The notes under the pieces: model-generated
Told to the model about the DNA's origin: nothing
Databases searched by the model: none
What the model saw: only the letters and a program-made list of their open reading frames with translations
Translations under genes and position numbers: made by a program
NCBI GenBank assembly: GCA_947396885.1
Contig: OX377205.1
Span: forward strand, 29,327,899 to 29,391,898
Length of the DNA: 64,000 bases
Reading direction: 5' to 3'
Source of the DNA: Heligmosomoides polygyrus polygyrus
Taxonomy: Eukaryota; Nematoda; Chromadorea; Rhabditida; Heligmosomidae
Shown here: positions 10,881 to 23,506 of the stretch, one piece after another
Layout: every line of letters begins with the position of its first letter
Numbering within the stretch: position 1 is the stretch's first letter

Positions 10881-13800
10881 CTTTTTGAGGTGAACTATTA
10901 GACACCAATGGCATTGTAGTAGTTGGTCTTTCTTCTTGTGTTTGAAATGCAAGTTCGTGTTCTTTCTTGAACATGGGTTTAATAGTGTACTTGAGCTGAC
11001 ATTTTTAATATTTACCCAATGCAAAGGTGGTAAATTTATGACATTTGACTTATAAACTCATGGCAACGATCTGTTCCTCTTCTTCAACTCCAGAAAGTGT
11101 GTAACATACTTCGATGTCGATACACCCTTGTGGCGCGTGATAGTGCGTTATTTAATTCACCACCATCAGTATTGAGAACCTTATTTGCCACCCATTCCAT
11201 GCAGCTTTCGCATGTTCGTTGATAAGATCTTTCCAAACCACTCTTCGCCTTCTCCTTCATCATAACAGTTTGGGGCGAGCGATTAATGATGCAGACGTGG
11301 CCGCGCTGTGGTTCCACCCTCTGCGAGAAATACGTCATTTTAGCAGGTAAACCGCTGTGACACTTTAGGACGTTGTTCTTTCGAACAAGCAGACGTTCGG
11401 AACATTTCTTTGCATCCCTTCTTCGACATTCCGCATGAGTACCTCCAGTTCATCTCCGTCGCGCTCACAGCGGGGTGCGAAAATGTGATCGAATGGATGG
11501 GCGTCCTTTTTCTGGGTTTCCGTCTAGTACAGTTATGGGTTTGCCTCCCAGGTTTTGTCGTATAACGTCAGAAACCCGAAGAATTTAACCGCGTTCCGGC
11601 TTTCGTTCTCTCAACCGCGTCCAATGGACCTGAACGTAGTGAATAGCTAGCTGATCGGCTGCAAAGGCTTTGCCGTCCTGTGGGTTCTGTAATTTCTCTA
11701 GTGCCTCGGCAGAATTTGCTTCAACGCTGGCATGCGCTCCACATAGCCGTCATTGGACTGACTGCGATAGATTTGAATGTGCCACGCGGTTCTTCTTCTG
11801 TTCGAACACAGGCCACAGTAGAGGCTTACCTCAAACTTGGGTAATTAAACAATGAGTATGTAGTTCTACAACGCCTTAGTAAGGAGAGGAGGAGAGGAGG
11901 CAAGCCAGTTGCTAAATCCCCATATGACCGTACGAGCATTATTTTCAAACAAAGCGGAGTAGTATGTACATTTATTTATTTATTTATTTATTGTACGCAC
12001 TATGGTGTGCTAAGAAAACCTTGGAAATGAGACGTATGTACACACAACCAAACTTCGTAAAAAATCGACTATCAGTGAAAACAGCTAGATAACCAAAATC
12101 CCAACCCAAATGAAAAAGAAGCAGCATAAACTTGACAAGAGTGTCAAGGAACAGAGGGGGAAAATAAGAACAGAAAAAGCGAGCATACGCTGTGAGCAGA
12201 ATTGTGGTGAAGTCATCCGCTTTCCTTTCTAGATTGAAAACGGAACTGCAGTAAGCAAAAGGTTCCAAATTGGAAACGTAGAGAACGGTATGGAGATAGG
12301 CAGCTGCGTTTGTTCCAACAAGGACATGTAATCATATCAATAGGACGTGAAATAATTAAGCCGCGTCCGAGCTCAGATAGTCCCGCTGCTAGTGCCAAGC
12401 CGACTAGTGCTGCTGGTGCCTATGCACTAAGCCACCTAGGGTTGCTCGTACTACTATGGAAATTGTGTCAAAAGATATTGCAGTAGAAAGTATAAGTCAG
12501 GAGGAAAAGGTATAGCTTTAGCGAGCCCAGCTATAGTATGGCCCTTTGGTTCAAACCACTCTCGAGCAACCTTCTTGGCTGGTCAACACTAAACGTCCTA
12601 AACATCAAACCTCTTTTCTTCAACTGCTAGTAAGACTGGAATGTGGGCGGAATCGACTTCTGGTGCTTCCCGCTGATATCCAACTCCTGCCCAGAACTGC
12701 CATTACCGTGCGGATTTCGGTTCCAGGTCTACTGCAGAAGCCACCCTGGTAAGCCATGGGAGTCGCCCCTATCCCTCTGGCTTGTTGAGCTGATACTTGG
12801 GGCAGTGGCCTTGATGGCGGGGGCGTGTTTGTGCATGACTTTCACCGTCGATGGCATTTCGCCTGAATGCGCGCACAGCCGGTCTTTGGTATGGCGGTGT
12901 GGACGACGTGCTAGGCAAGCGGTGTGAACGATCTCCTTCCCGCCGATGATTGTCTTCAACTTCTTGCCGAAGGCATCTGCCGTAAAGCGCCCGACACCAG
13001 TGCGACTTATGGAGTGCCATTTCGAGTTGTTTGTTTGTGTGTGTTTGTTTTTGTTGTCCGCCTGCTGTCCATTGGGCGGCGGCGCGCACCCGTTTTCAAG
13101 GAATTTTACACTGCCCACGGCTGCCTCCCCCACCTTTCGCGTTTTTTCACCTCGCCGTTCTCAGGACCAGTATCTTCTCTGATTAGCATGCTATCGCCGC
13201 CGCTTCCCAGCGCCGCCAACTGCTTCCGTCTGTCCCTGCCCTGCCTTTGTCTTTCCATGCTCGCTATCAATATCTCTCTAGATTGGCGTCATGGCGGAGA
13301 TAACCATACAACAACCCCGATCTATAGTCATCTGATCTTCACTTTTGCAATGGAAATATGTGTTTCTACACGTTTCTTTTCACAGGTTTTTTAACGGGAA
13401 TTTTTCCGTTAGACTGGAGAGATTACATCGCTGAGTAGTACTGCTGTTTTTTTTAATGAATTTGCATCCGCATTTTGCACTCCTACGTGATTGCAGGCGG
13501 CAGGTTTAACTTGCGTAAGAATTGTCGGAATTTTTGGTCTAGCTCTCACGCAGATACACCGAATCACCTGTCCTTCGAAGGGCTGAATTAGTAGCACAGT
13601 CGTTAGTGAAGGGAACTGAGGTATCTATTGTCTGACCACGTAAGGTCACTGTATAAACCAAATACGCCGCAAATTGCCTCCACCATGTCCCTACAGTTGA
13701 AGTGCGTGCCGCATTTCAAACAGAGATTAACAAAGAAAGACGGCCGTCCGGCTTGCGCTGTGTCCTGCCGAGGCTTAACCACAGTGCTACAAAACGATAT

Positions 13801-14400
13801 TTAGTTCTATCAACACGCTGCGGTACACTTCCTTGGTTCTATATCTTGCAGATATGAGTTGGCCTTTATTTTTACTCTCTTAGGATTAACACAATCTGCC
13901 TTTATTTTTTTATTGCTGCACTTAAAGTGGGCCATAGAAACCAACTAAACAAGGAAAACATAGTGACAATTAAATACAATGCTTAGCCTAAAAGAGACAC
14001 CACCAGCGAAATCATGAGTCACCTTGGATAACCCTATGAACTGCAGAAGAATGGAAGAAATGTCTTTGCAGATTATTCAGGACACTCGGAGCAAAGGACC
14101 AGAAAAATATTTCCAAAAAAGCATAGCAGAGCATAATATTGTGTCGACTTCATTTAAATGAGTGATATGGTCAACGCCTTTGCACTGTAAGCGTTACTTG
14201 CGGTTAGGCGATGGGTAAATCAGTATTTTAGCGGAGAAGAGAAGGTTGCTGCGTCCTTCCTCCTCGGCGCCTGGCTCGCCAACCATTCATTACTCACTGT
14301 TATTGTCCGAAAGCAAACCAACAATGCAGTGCCTGATACAGATGAAATACTTTCTATTTTGACTCGAATGTCGAAAAAGATAGCATAACTAAACAAGGTC
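10881..14400. other. No supported gene apart from the SL1-like locus
   Basis: It contains the SL1-like sequence at 11830-11850 and an (ATTT)n run at about 11972-11991. Long frames on both strands at 12640-13394 overlap each other, and neither shows a recognisable domain or clear splice context. I do not call them. Confidence 0.4.
11830..11850 (-). ncRNA. SL1 spliced-leader-like sequence
   Basis: On the minus strand this reads GTTTAATTACCC then AAGTTTGAG, identical to positions 2-22 of the nematode SL1 exon; position 1 is T instead of G. It is followed at once by GTAAGC, so the splice-donor GT of an SL RNA is present. The TAAGC can pair with the first GTTTA of the leader, as in stem I of SL RNAs. 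The next ~70 bases show no clear Sm-binding AATTTTTGG-type site, so the rest of the SL RNA body is missing or unrecognisably diverged. It could be an SL RNA pseudogene, a variant SL gene, or a leader captured by retroposition. The match is too long for chance; functional status is unknown. Confidence 0.55.
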
Positions 14401-14572
14401 TCTTTGTTGAATGCGCTACGCACTCCATTCCTATGGAATATGGTGGGGGCACTTTGAGTACGTATTAATTTGCTTTGTAGGTTAACTTGTGGTGGCCAGC
14501 CGATGGGCTAGTCAGTGCTTTACCCTTTCCAAACAAATCCCGCTGAATACCGATTCTATTTAGGGATGACCG
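14401..14572 (-). repeat. tRNA-derived SINE, 3' two-thirds
   Basis: A minus-strand fragment. The plus strand shows atgcgctacgcactccattc, ttgtggtggccagccgatgg and tttaccctttccaaacaaat, and ends near the 'gaattggtacc' region. The box A and B part is missing. Confidence 0.65.
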
Positions 14573-17500
14573 TGGTGACCACCTAGCAATGCTAGGTTCT
14601 GAAGCAAACGTCGTTAAACCTCCAAGGCCCAGCTTTACGTGAGGTCATCTGCACCTACATAGTACTTCTGGTTCCTAATTTTTTTTGGCTTGTTTTACGT
14701 GACCTGCCCATCTATTTGGCTGTACTCTGCGTTGCCTTTCCTTGCGGCCTGTCATTTCCATTTGTACCTTGGTCGCTCTCTTTTCGGTTTCTGCGCTCAT
14801 CCTTGATAATATGCTTGCCCCGATCACCAATGACGTCGTTGGTCGGACAAAACGTCAGTCGTCTAGCAGGGGAGGGGGGACTCCTTACACAAGCGGCTAT
14901 AGGATCAGTGGCACCTTTGTGGTAAAGGAAGGACGTCGTATATTCAGGTCATATTCAGGTCGAAGAGACAGGTCGTTGTCCACCAAGTATTATCCATTGC
15001 CCTTAAGCTATTATATACGCTAAAATGTTCCCCGATGGAGTGGTGACGGTCGTGCATCTCATGGACACATGTGTGTTGTCTGCAGGAACTCGGGTAGTGG
15101 TCTGCATTGCACAAATAAAAAATTTTGTTCCTTCTATGAAGGACGCTTGATCCCCAGTGTTTACGCGCAAATCAAAATGCCTATTTTCTATTCAGGCATT
15201 TTGGTCAGTTGTCTAATTGGTCCATACTGCCCAATGGAAGTAAGGCAGCCGTTGAATCTAACAGATCATGTAGCACACATCCGATCTTGACGTCAGAAAG
15301 TGCACCTTTGAAGGCAAACTGAGCACCTTCAAGATGGAAGCGATCCTCTTCTAATTTAAGCTAGAGACTCTAAGATGGTGAAATCTAAGAATGTTGCACG
15401 AAAATGAGTTTCCAATTTAAAAGTGTTACTATGACTTTCTTCTAAAATTCATCACCCACCTTGTTCGAAAAAAGTGACGCAGTCTTTGAATTTTCATAAA
15501 AATATTATCTTCAGTTGCAGAGGTACTCTAGAGTTTACTTTGAAGTGAAAAATAACAGAAGTTTCAAAATTTTTCTAGAAGTGAGTCGCATCATGAACTC
15601 GCCAAATACAGCACTCTATTCGGCTGATTGATAGCACAAGTGCTGCTTATGCAATGACGCACCGTGGCTTGGGTTCCTTCCGCAACTGCTTCCGTTGTAT
15701 CGCTGATTAGTGTGTAATTCTGCGCAAACAGAATTTTGCAATCAATTAGATCAAAATCAGGACATTTTTGTCTAGTGCGTGGAGCGCATCCAGTTTTTGC
15801 AACTCAACAGAAAAACCCCCAGTTTTCAGCATCTTAAGTCAAGCCTTATACCATTTTTGTAGCAAGAGAATCAAAAATTCAAGCGCGGAATTCATTTTTT
15901 GGGTTTTGCGAAACACAAATTTTCAAGGGAAATCGTAGTGACCTTTTCACAACGAAAACCTTTCAGGAAAGTATCTAATTAGCGTCCGCTTTGATTTTGT
16001 AGGTGTTCATTTTGTTTTGATAATATCCAGTTTGGTGTGGAAATATTATATATTTGCGGTTTTAGGTTAAGGCGATTACGTCAGTAAGATGCGATCTCTG
16101 TAAAAGAGGAGGATACGAAGAACGCTATCTAAATTACGAAAGTTTCTAAGATGCGTCACGCATTCTACATTCAGTTCATATCGCTAACGTACATTATATA
16201 CATTTTTAGCCACATTCGAATAACTAGGTAGTGAACTCTCCATTCACAGTGTCTCGAAGAATTCACGCAGGAGTGGAATGCGCGGCGCATCCAGAAGGGA
16301 TTGTCATGGCTGACATGTTGTATCGTTCCTGTGGGAGTTCCGTTCCATTTATCGACAACACCGATAGTCCCCAGAAGCGGATTTGTTGCGATGCGATTTA
16401 GTCCAGTTCCATTTCCGAGCCATAGTCCGGCTCCAGTCGTTCCCGTTCCGTTTCTCCGTTGTCTTTTTTCCAATTCCGTTGATTTTCCGACGATTTGCAG
16501 AGTGTCAGACGGTTGCTTTGCCGTGACGAGTCTCCCAGGTGGCGGCTCGTTTTTGGTCCTCGCTTTTTGGACCTGTTTCGGTATCGCCTCTCATCAAGCC
16601 ATTTTCCGGTAACATGACGGCTGCCTCTCACTTGGCATAGTTCTGCCTTTCTCGCCTTGTAGTTTTTATTCCGCTCGTTTGCCACACACTTCTGAGGTCT
16701 AGGAACTCATCTTCTTCTCGTGAGCAGGTGCTTTGGAAGAAACGCAAGCAGCAAAGTGCCAGTGCGGTGTCAACCCTTGAGTCTCCTTCCCGCACAACTG
16801 CTGCTTCCAACTCCGTAGTCCACTGGATCAATGCTAGGGTGGCAACGGGATATGTACCAGTGTGGATATTAGTCGCCGCAGCTGACGCTTCCTTGTCGTG
16901 TGGTCGCCTTCTCCATTCCCCCCCCCCCCCCCCCCTATTGTTGTGATGTTTTTCGGGAGGAGGGACGGTTGCAGCGCTACTCTATTATGCAGGCGAACTG
17001 GAAATCATTTATTAGCGCTGCAAAATCTATGAAATCTTTGTCCACAGAGATGCAGAAGCTCTTTAGGATCGATATTGCTGAAACAAGGCTTGGATCATTT
17101 CTGTTGGCTATTTTTATTACGTCCTGCATGTCGAGCGTATCCTCATATCTGTGACTTCTTTGAATGGATTCTAATTCTGAGAATTTTCGAGAAACGAAAA
17201 GCTACATGCTGAGATTGTCCAATCTAGAGTTGGAGCAGTGTTTCTTGCTAATCTATTCAACAAACCCGGAATCTAGTCAGATCATATAGTGTCTTCACTG
17301 TTCTCGCAAATTGCAGACGATCTACTGCCTCGAAACCGTCGCTAACATCACTCACTGCTCCATATAATGTTGTGTTGTAGACACGCATACGCTCACATAG
17401 AATTCATTTTTGGCTCGTAAAAAATGAATCAGTAGGGAATTAAGCATAGAAATCTCTGCTCACCGGTTTGTTCAATATTCAATGAATTCGTTAATTTTGT

Positions 17501-17852
17501 TGTTATTTGTTATGGTATGCTTTAAGACTGGCCAAGATCGTCGCCTGTCAGGCTGGAACGGGTGCATTCAGGAAGTTTGGGGTTTTATTTTGAAAAATTT
17601 CTCGAAAAAAAAAACTCCCGCACGCCTGCACACACAGCATGTTCTAAAAGCGTGATTGTACTGTTTGAATGATCATAAAATCTCACTCTTTTTAAACATT
17701 CAGCGTAGTTTTCGACTTTTCATAACGCACTGAAAACTAGTTTCATTTACAGAGATTGAACCAAGCGCTTAGCAACCTCGCCACAACGTAATCTTTTTTG
17801 TTGATCATTTTTGAGAGTATATTAAAGTGTCAGGATGTATTAGACTGTCAGG
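14573..17852. other. No recognisable gene
   Basis: This holds a SINE trace at 16149-16175 (gatgcgtcacgcattctac), a low-complexity ttcc/gttcc-rich patch at about 16320-16480, and a C17 homopolymer at about 16918-16934. The ORFs here, including 16301-16612, follow the patch and are not supported. Confidence 0.45.
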
Positions 17853-18080
17853 GGGCGCGTGGAGCGCAGCCAACCAGGCCTTCCATCCCTCCGGGTCGGT
17901 GAACTTGTACCAGACTTGTCTGGGAAGATAAAGCACTGACTTTTACATCGGCTGACCACCGCAAGTCATTGTACGGCCAAATACTCATTCAACACGCCTC
18001 CACGACATCACGTTGAAGTAGAATGCGTGGCGCATCCCAAAGGCAATTGAATAACGCCGTCCTTTAACCTTTTATTATTA
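17853..18080 (+). repeat. tRNA-derived SINE with internal deletion
   Basis: A head reading ggcgcgtggagcgcag jumps directly to ccaaccaggccttccatccc, so the box B region is deleted. The rest is close to consensus: gtaccagacttgtctggga, ccaccgcaagtcattgtacg and agaatgcgtggcgcatccca, with a tail ending ccttttattatta. Confidence 0.85.
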
Positions 18081-18308
18081 GAGTGTCATAAAGAGTAAGA
18101 GATCCGCGTAGATTTGCGATAGGTCACAGGATGTTTTCTTTTCTGATCACATCTGCTATTCGGTGAGCTGAGTCGCAATAAATTGCAGCTTTTCATTGTG
18201 AAATTTGAGAAAATGCACGATAGCGCTTGCACAGTCAACCACATAGGCAACGGAACGTCCTGGACGATTGCATGGCGTAATCTCATCTAGCACATTGGGT
18301 TCTCCGCA

Positions 18309-18505
18309 TGTAGCAAACATGGTCAGCATTGAGAAATGGGAGCGCGCCAGCCTACCATAACCAGTTAGAGCTCCGTACGAATACACACCATCCAGTCAGG
18401 ATACCGGCCGTCCGCGCTCTCTCTCTGAAGACACGCCCATTGGATGAAGCATGCATGGTTGCATGGCACACCCCACATCCCAGTGCTGTCTGCACTTGCA
18501 ACTGG
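18309..18505. mobile_element. MITE with ~30-bp imperfect TIRs, copy 1 (diverged)
   Basis: The left arm contains cagcattgagaaatgggagc then gcgccagcc. The right arm contains ggcacaccccacatcccag then tgctgtc. It shares the internal block accggccgtccgcgctctct and gaagacacgcccattggatg with the copies at 22375 and 33364. It has no coding capacity. Confidence 0.65.
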
Positions 18506-21500
18506 GATCGGGAACTGTGTACTTCTCAGCTCTTCAAAATAAGCTCGAAGGCATTTCTTTGCCTAAGGACATAAGAGTCTTCCGGCTATTCAAACAGTGT
18601 GACCATGTTTTGAAGAAGCCCGCATAGGCGTGTTTTTAAGACAAATTTTTGGACTGAAAATTTATTTCTACTTTCATGAAACTTGTAATGTTTTGTTGAA
18701 AGTAATACGACCACGCCTTCCAATACCCCTCCAAAATGGTCCAGTTTCGTTTGAAAAGTACATTTTTTAAGCAGAAAATGGTGTGATGTAGTATTATATA
18801 CTGCCGAATGCTAAGGGTCAGTAAATGGACGATATTGTAAAAAAAATTTAAAAATTCACTTTTCGAGTCTTTTAGAGGACAGCTCAGGATTTCACCCACA
18901 TTTCAAAGCAAATTTTGTCGGAGAAATACAGGCAGCGAGTAGCTTTTGATCAGAAGCGCACCCTTAGTACACTACTACTAGCGTTATTCGCGTTAAATGG
19001 GACTGCGACTCACCCTTGGGAAGCTACTTGGCTAACTTGGCTTCCAAGCTCTCTCCTGAGTTTTACCTGATCTTGAGTTGTCCGGTTCATCGACAGCGAA
19101 AATTCCGAATGACTTTGTGTTTCGCTGTCGATGTACTCGCGCCGAATGTTGAACCCTCGAGACCGTCGAGGTGCGAGTGTTTATCTCGTTCAGCTTAGTA
19201 AGACTTCCAATGTCGGCGATGTTCGTTTGGCCGTAACAGCTTTTCGCTTGCCAATATTTAAGAGCCTAGTTGTGGAGCCCTGTTTTTGAGCTGAATAACA
19301 TTGGAAATCCGTGCTCCTTGCGTGATATCATAGCTTGCCTACTCGTTGAGAACTAAGGTATTACTTCGTGGGAGCCGCTGTCGTCAGCGACGTCGTTGCC
19401 GATGCGTTTTTTTATTGCAACAGTAGACCACACGAGCGGTCTCTGCCGCCTAATCTTCGACGACAGCAAGGGCGTGGAGACACCTGATCTTGGATCATCG
19501 AGAGATGTCGCTCCGGGTTGCTCTCACCTCGACGGATCGCCTATGACGCCAGAAACTCGTTCACCGCTTCGAATGAAGTTGTGCTGACGGAATGTCGTTC
19601 GTTGTGGAAATTCGCATAGGGTTCTTCGTCGTCTTACTGAGCCACATACACGCCATGTCGTGCTTCACTCTCAGATCGTTTGATTGCTTCTGATGTTCCT
19701 CAAGATCCTGGATCACGTGGGTGGACATCAACGGCCTCGTTTCTGCGGGCACCAGCATTACCGGACTCACCGTCACACCGGCGGCCGTTCCGCTATTCCA
19801 GACAACATTCATTCTCCGTGCTCGTGGTCAGTGTGTCTTTTGGAAAATTGGCGCTGTCATTGTGCCCTGTTGCCGTCAGCCATTCTGCCACAGACATGAG
19901 GAGCTAGCGCGTTTTGTGGCGGAGAATTTGCGTCCTGCACCCACTTTTTACGAGAAACCTTCGAAAAGGTGTGTTTGTTGCGAGGCGGCGCTGCGCATCT
20001 CTTCTGTAAAGTATCAGTTCACTTTTTCTGGTCACAAGAACGACTCTTGGTGGAATGTAAACTGTCTGCCTTCCGAATACCGTCGCGAAATTGATGTACG
20101 ACCCTTTCGTCGCAACCGTCGACGATGGCCATATCGGTGTCGGCTGAAACAAACTGTTGCCTGACTTTTCTTGTAATCCTGTGCTAGTAGGATCTGAGTA
20201 ATAAGAACATGGGTTTTCCAAGGTATTCTCAGTGCTGTTACCGTTTATCATGATGAGGCAGCCGTTCCCAGTCTCTTCTTTCGGTCTCGTGAATTTTTCA
20301 CCGTTTTATCAAATGTCTTGCCTCCTCGACACGGCAGTATCCTTATCGTGTTTTAGTCTTTCTCTCTCTCTATTTAAACCTCTGTCTCATACAGGATGTT
20401 TCGAAAAATGTCCATGCACTCTTCGCGTGGCTCAAAGATGTCAACCCTTTTATCGGCACTGAAACCTTATGATTTTTCTTTGCTTTACCCTATTTAATCC
20501 TTCGTTTCGGCAGCAATTCCTGAGTAGAAGGAGCTTCAATCTGAGCCAAGAAATCTGGGGTTGCAATTCTTTCCCGATGACTGCCGTTTTTCTATGGTGT
20601 TTCGTGTTTCGTTCAGAAGCAGTCTACATATTTGCAGTGATGGAAGGTTATAGACTGCAATCGTTTTTGCTCCTGCAATGCTCCACGTGGATAACAGTTA
20701 CGCTAGTGTTCCCTAACCATCGTATTGTCCTGGACGAGTGCTTGGCGCCGTCCGAACATCTAGTATGTACGCGATAAGATTTGCGCTATTTTGTTCTTCA
20801 ACTTCGCTGAAGGTGCTCCCTTCAGCTGCAGTGGTAAGAATGATCTGGCCATTCAAGCAGGGTATGCACTTTTTGAAGCATCCTGCGTTTTCGTGTGCTT
20901 CTGTGTATCACTTTTCAAAACGATACGCCTAACGTAGGCTCACATTGATGGCCCTTTTGTAGCCATCATTCCCTGGTTTGATAGAATGGGGATCTGTGCA
21001 CACAGATAGTGCTAACTGGCAGTGGTGGTTTTTTAGAGAATTCTGTCCTATCTGACGGAAGCTTCTTCACCGTCACATTTTTTATGTTTGCGCAATGCAT
21101 TTCGAGATGATCCTTTTAAAATCGATTTTACTGAAGGCTTTTAACCCTCGACACCTTGTATCTGCCCTTGTAAACGTTCTTTCTCAATTATCTAGCAGGC
21201 GAATTTGCTCTATTAGTGCTTGCAAGGAATGAGGAGAATGCATTTTCGCGGAAATTTTGGTCTAGTCGTTGATAAATCTCGACTGGAGTTAGGCCAGGAA
21301 TAGCGGGAGCAATTGCGAGTGTGTTCGCACTTTCGGCGTTGACGAGTTGTTCTATGGTTCAAAACAATGGTCGCACTTGGTTTTTTCTTCGTTGCGGCCT
21401 GCGTTCGGTAGCGGGTTTTGAATGAATTTCGTTGACATATGGTGTAGCAACAACAGAATCATGAACCGTGTTAAATGTTCAGAGGCAATCGAAACCTCTA

Positions 21501-21851
21501 TTGGACACTGTTCATTTGCCTGTACATAGTCTGGGCCACTCGTTTGGGTCGTCTTCTAACTTTCATTGAGATCTTCCGAAATCAATATCGGTATTACCCG
21601 ATAGCATGAGGAAGGATGACATCTCTGTACACGGTTTGCTACAAGAAGAACAGATGTTGGGCGGTGTTAATAAATCTTTTCTGATACACGCTACGTTTTA
21701 CACTTCTTCGGTATATCGCGAAGGGAGTTTGGATACGTATTTGACCCACATGGTAGCGGAATCAGAGGAGGCACGCGCTGACGGGCATCCCGAGTCGAAT
21801 TTCTTAGTTCGGATCCGGCCCTTACTGGATTTGCAACTTTCGGAGATGATA
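18506..21851. other. No supported gene
   Basis: Several overlapping frames lie at 19561-20251 on both strands, including 147 codons at 19721-20164 on the plus strand. None shows a known domain or a splice-site-bounded, biased exon. The remainder is AT-rich with nothing recognisable. Confidence 0.4.
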
Positions 21852-22045
21852 GTGAATTGGTGCTAGACTTGTCTTGGAAGGATAAAACGCTTTTTTTCTT
21901 TAAAGTTTTCCATTTTTCTACTCTCGCATATGGTTGCTTAGGAAGGATACGCATTCAGATTGCCCTTACGATATCCTGAAGGAACAAAATGCGTGGCGCA
22001 TCCCAAAACGATCGATTAGCACCGTACTTTACCCTTATTAAGCTC
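21852..22045 (+). repeat. tRNA-derived SINE, 3' two-thirds, diverged
   Basis: It begins tgaattggtgctagacttgt and continues with ggaaggataaaacgc, then an interrupted middle, then gatacgcattcagattgcc and aaaatgcgtggcgcatccca. The tail reads taccctta. The SINE head is not recognisable upstream. Confidence 0.65.
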
Positions 22046-22374
22046 GCACAGTGACCTACAGCGACCCGATGACAAGCAAGTCAGTACTACATATATGCTT
22101 TCCCAGCTCGACTAGTTCCGCTTCTTCGACTTCACAGATAAGTAGCATTACCAGTGGATTGCTGGCGTGAGTGGAACTCGAGCCGTAATCGATTCAGCCT
22201 GTGCTCAAGAACCAGCGCTTCCTTTCCGACTTTGTTTCTGTGTGCATTGAAAATTCACTGGTGTTCTAGAAATATTTTGTGCCGGCTTAGCTGAGCGAGA
22301 GGTTGGACATCTTTTCTGCCTTTAACTAAATAAATAGTTTTCTATCTGCCTTTAGGATAAATAAGACTTTTAGG

Positions 22375-22570
22375 TGCGTGTCGCTAAGACGCGCAGCATT
22401 GGGAGGTGGGAACGTGCCAGCCAACCATAACAAGCACAGCACCGACCATACCCTCATCATGTAATCGAGGTACCGTCCGTGCACTTCCTCTGAATATGAC
22501 GCCCATTCGATGCTGCGTAATTGGCTGGTGTGTCCCCGCCTCCCAATGCTGTGCGCCCTCGCGACATGTG
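22375..22570. mobile_element. MITE with ~45-bp TIRs, copy 2
   Basis: The left arm reads gcgtgtcgctaagacgcgca then gcattgggaggtgggaacg. The right arm is its imperfect reverse complement, ending tcccaatgctgtgcgccctc then gcgacatgt. The internal block accgtccgtgcacttcctct is shared with the copies at 18309 and 33364. It is about 195 bp with no coding capacity. I could not assign a target duplication. Confidence 0.75.
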
Positions 22571-23079
22571 CCGATTTTTATAGCACTGTGGGCCCTCTTC
22601 TGTAGTCTGGCTATCGCCGAGTCTTCATTTCTTCTTCGGTTATATCACGCCTTATCGTGCCCGTTGTTGGAAGATGGCTGCTTATACCCCCCCCCTTTGT
22701 TCAGCCAGTTGGTTCCCTGTGCAAATGCCTCTCAAGCAACTCATAGCTTTTGACGGAGGACATCAAGGGAAATGCAGAAAAGGGGGGGGGGGGGGCTTGG
22801 GCAAGGCTATGAGGACTTGCCCTTTCTTTTTAGCTCTTCCACTGAGGTTTGTACACTCCTCTTACCTTTGTCGTTCACGCTCTGCATCGATTTTACAGTT
22901 CTTCTATATAGCAATTGGTTCCACTTTTTGAATGTCTCGTGTCGCGACCGTCGAATGCTAACCTGCTCGTTCTCTGCCTCAGAAGTTTATTTTCACAGAA
23001 GGAGCGTACCTCACGGCGTCGTCGCGACTACCGTCCTAAGTCGCCGCCTTCTCACCTATTCAGCTGAACTGCGCTGTCG
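22571..23079 (+). promoter_or_regulatory. Upstream region of the Gln-rich gene with candidate trans-splice acceptors
   Basis: Two nematode-type 3' splice sites precede the ATG at 23080. One is tttattttcacag ending at 22998; the other is ctcacctattcag ending at 23063. The second leaves only 16 bases of leader, a spacing common for SL trans-splicing. No promoter motif is recognisable. G-runs at about 22782-22796 flank the region. Confidence 0.35.
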
Positions 23080-23506
23080 ATGTCTTATTCCACCGGCTCG
23101 AGCGACTCGGGTTATTGCTACGTTCGTAAGCCGAAGCTCAACGCCGCCGATGGACTGGCGAAGAAGGGTGTAGACCACGCGGCGGTCTGCGTCACCGACG
23201 ATGAGGAGCCGATGCAGTTCGTGGCCCGTCGCGGTTCGCCCTTCGCGCGAACTTGCAGAGGAAAATCGCGGCGACTGCGCAAGAAGGCTGCGCCTCGGCC
23301 GTGCGACGCGAGCTCGCAGTCAAGTTGCTCGAGCAGCGACCTGAACTCCCTGACCAGCGAAGAGGACCGTCGCCACACACTGTCACGTGAGGATGTCATC
23401 AAGAAGGTGTACGTCTACTTCCAGTCGCTGCTGGTCACGATTCGCCGTCAGCAGAGGTTCTTCGAGAAGATCGGTGGCCTCATGGCAGACGCCGATGCTC
23501 GCTGGG
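23080..23506 (+). CDS. Gln-rich gene, candidate exon 1 (N-terminal, Ser-rich and basic)
   Basis: The ATG at 23080 is the first after an in-frame TGA at 23065-23067. It follows a good 3' splice site, suggesting a trans-spliced first coding exon. Codons are strongly G/C-ending. The 142 predicted residues begin MSYSTGSSDSGY, followed by an acidic TDDEEPM patch, a basic cluster KSRRLRKK (residues ~66-73, possible nuclear signal) and a Ser-rich stretch SSQSSCSSSD. A likely helical segment follows, REDVIKKVYVYFQ through RRQQRFFEKIGGLM. The frame stays open to 23769. I place the end at the GT at 23507 (phase 1) because that joins in phase to the next biased exon, but this donor is weak. I do not recognise the family. 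It is hypothetical, with intron-1 repeats downstream. Confidence 0.6.

Noticed and set aside
12643..13394. Overlapping ORFs on both strands up to 156 codons
   Set aside because: Three mutually exclusive frames with similar quality, no recognised domain and no paired splice sites.
19721..20164. 147-codon plus-strand ORF with several Cys
   Set aside because: The cysteine spacing fits no zinc-binding pattern I can name, and codon use is not biased like that of the called exons.
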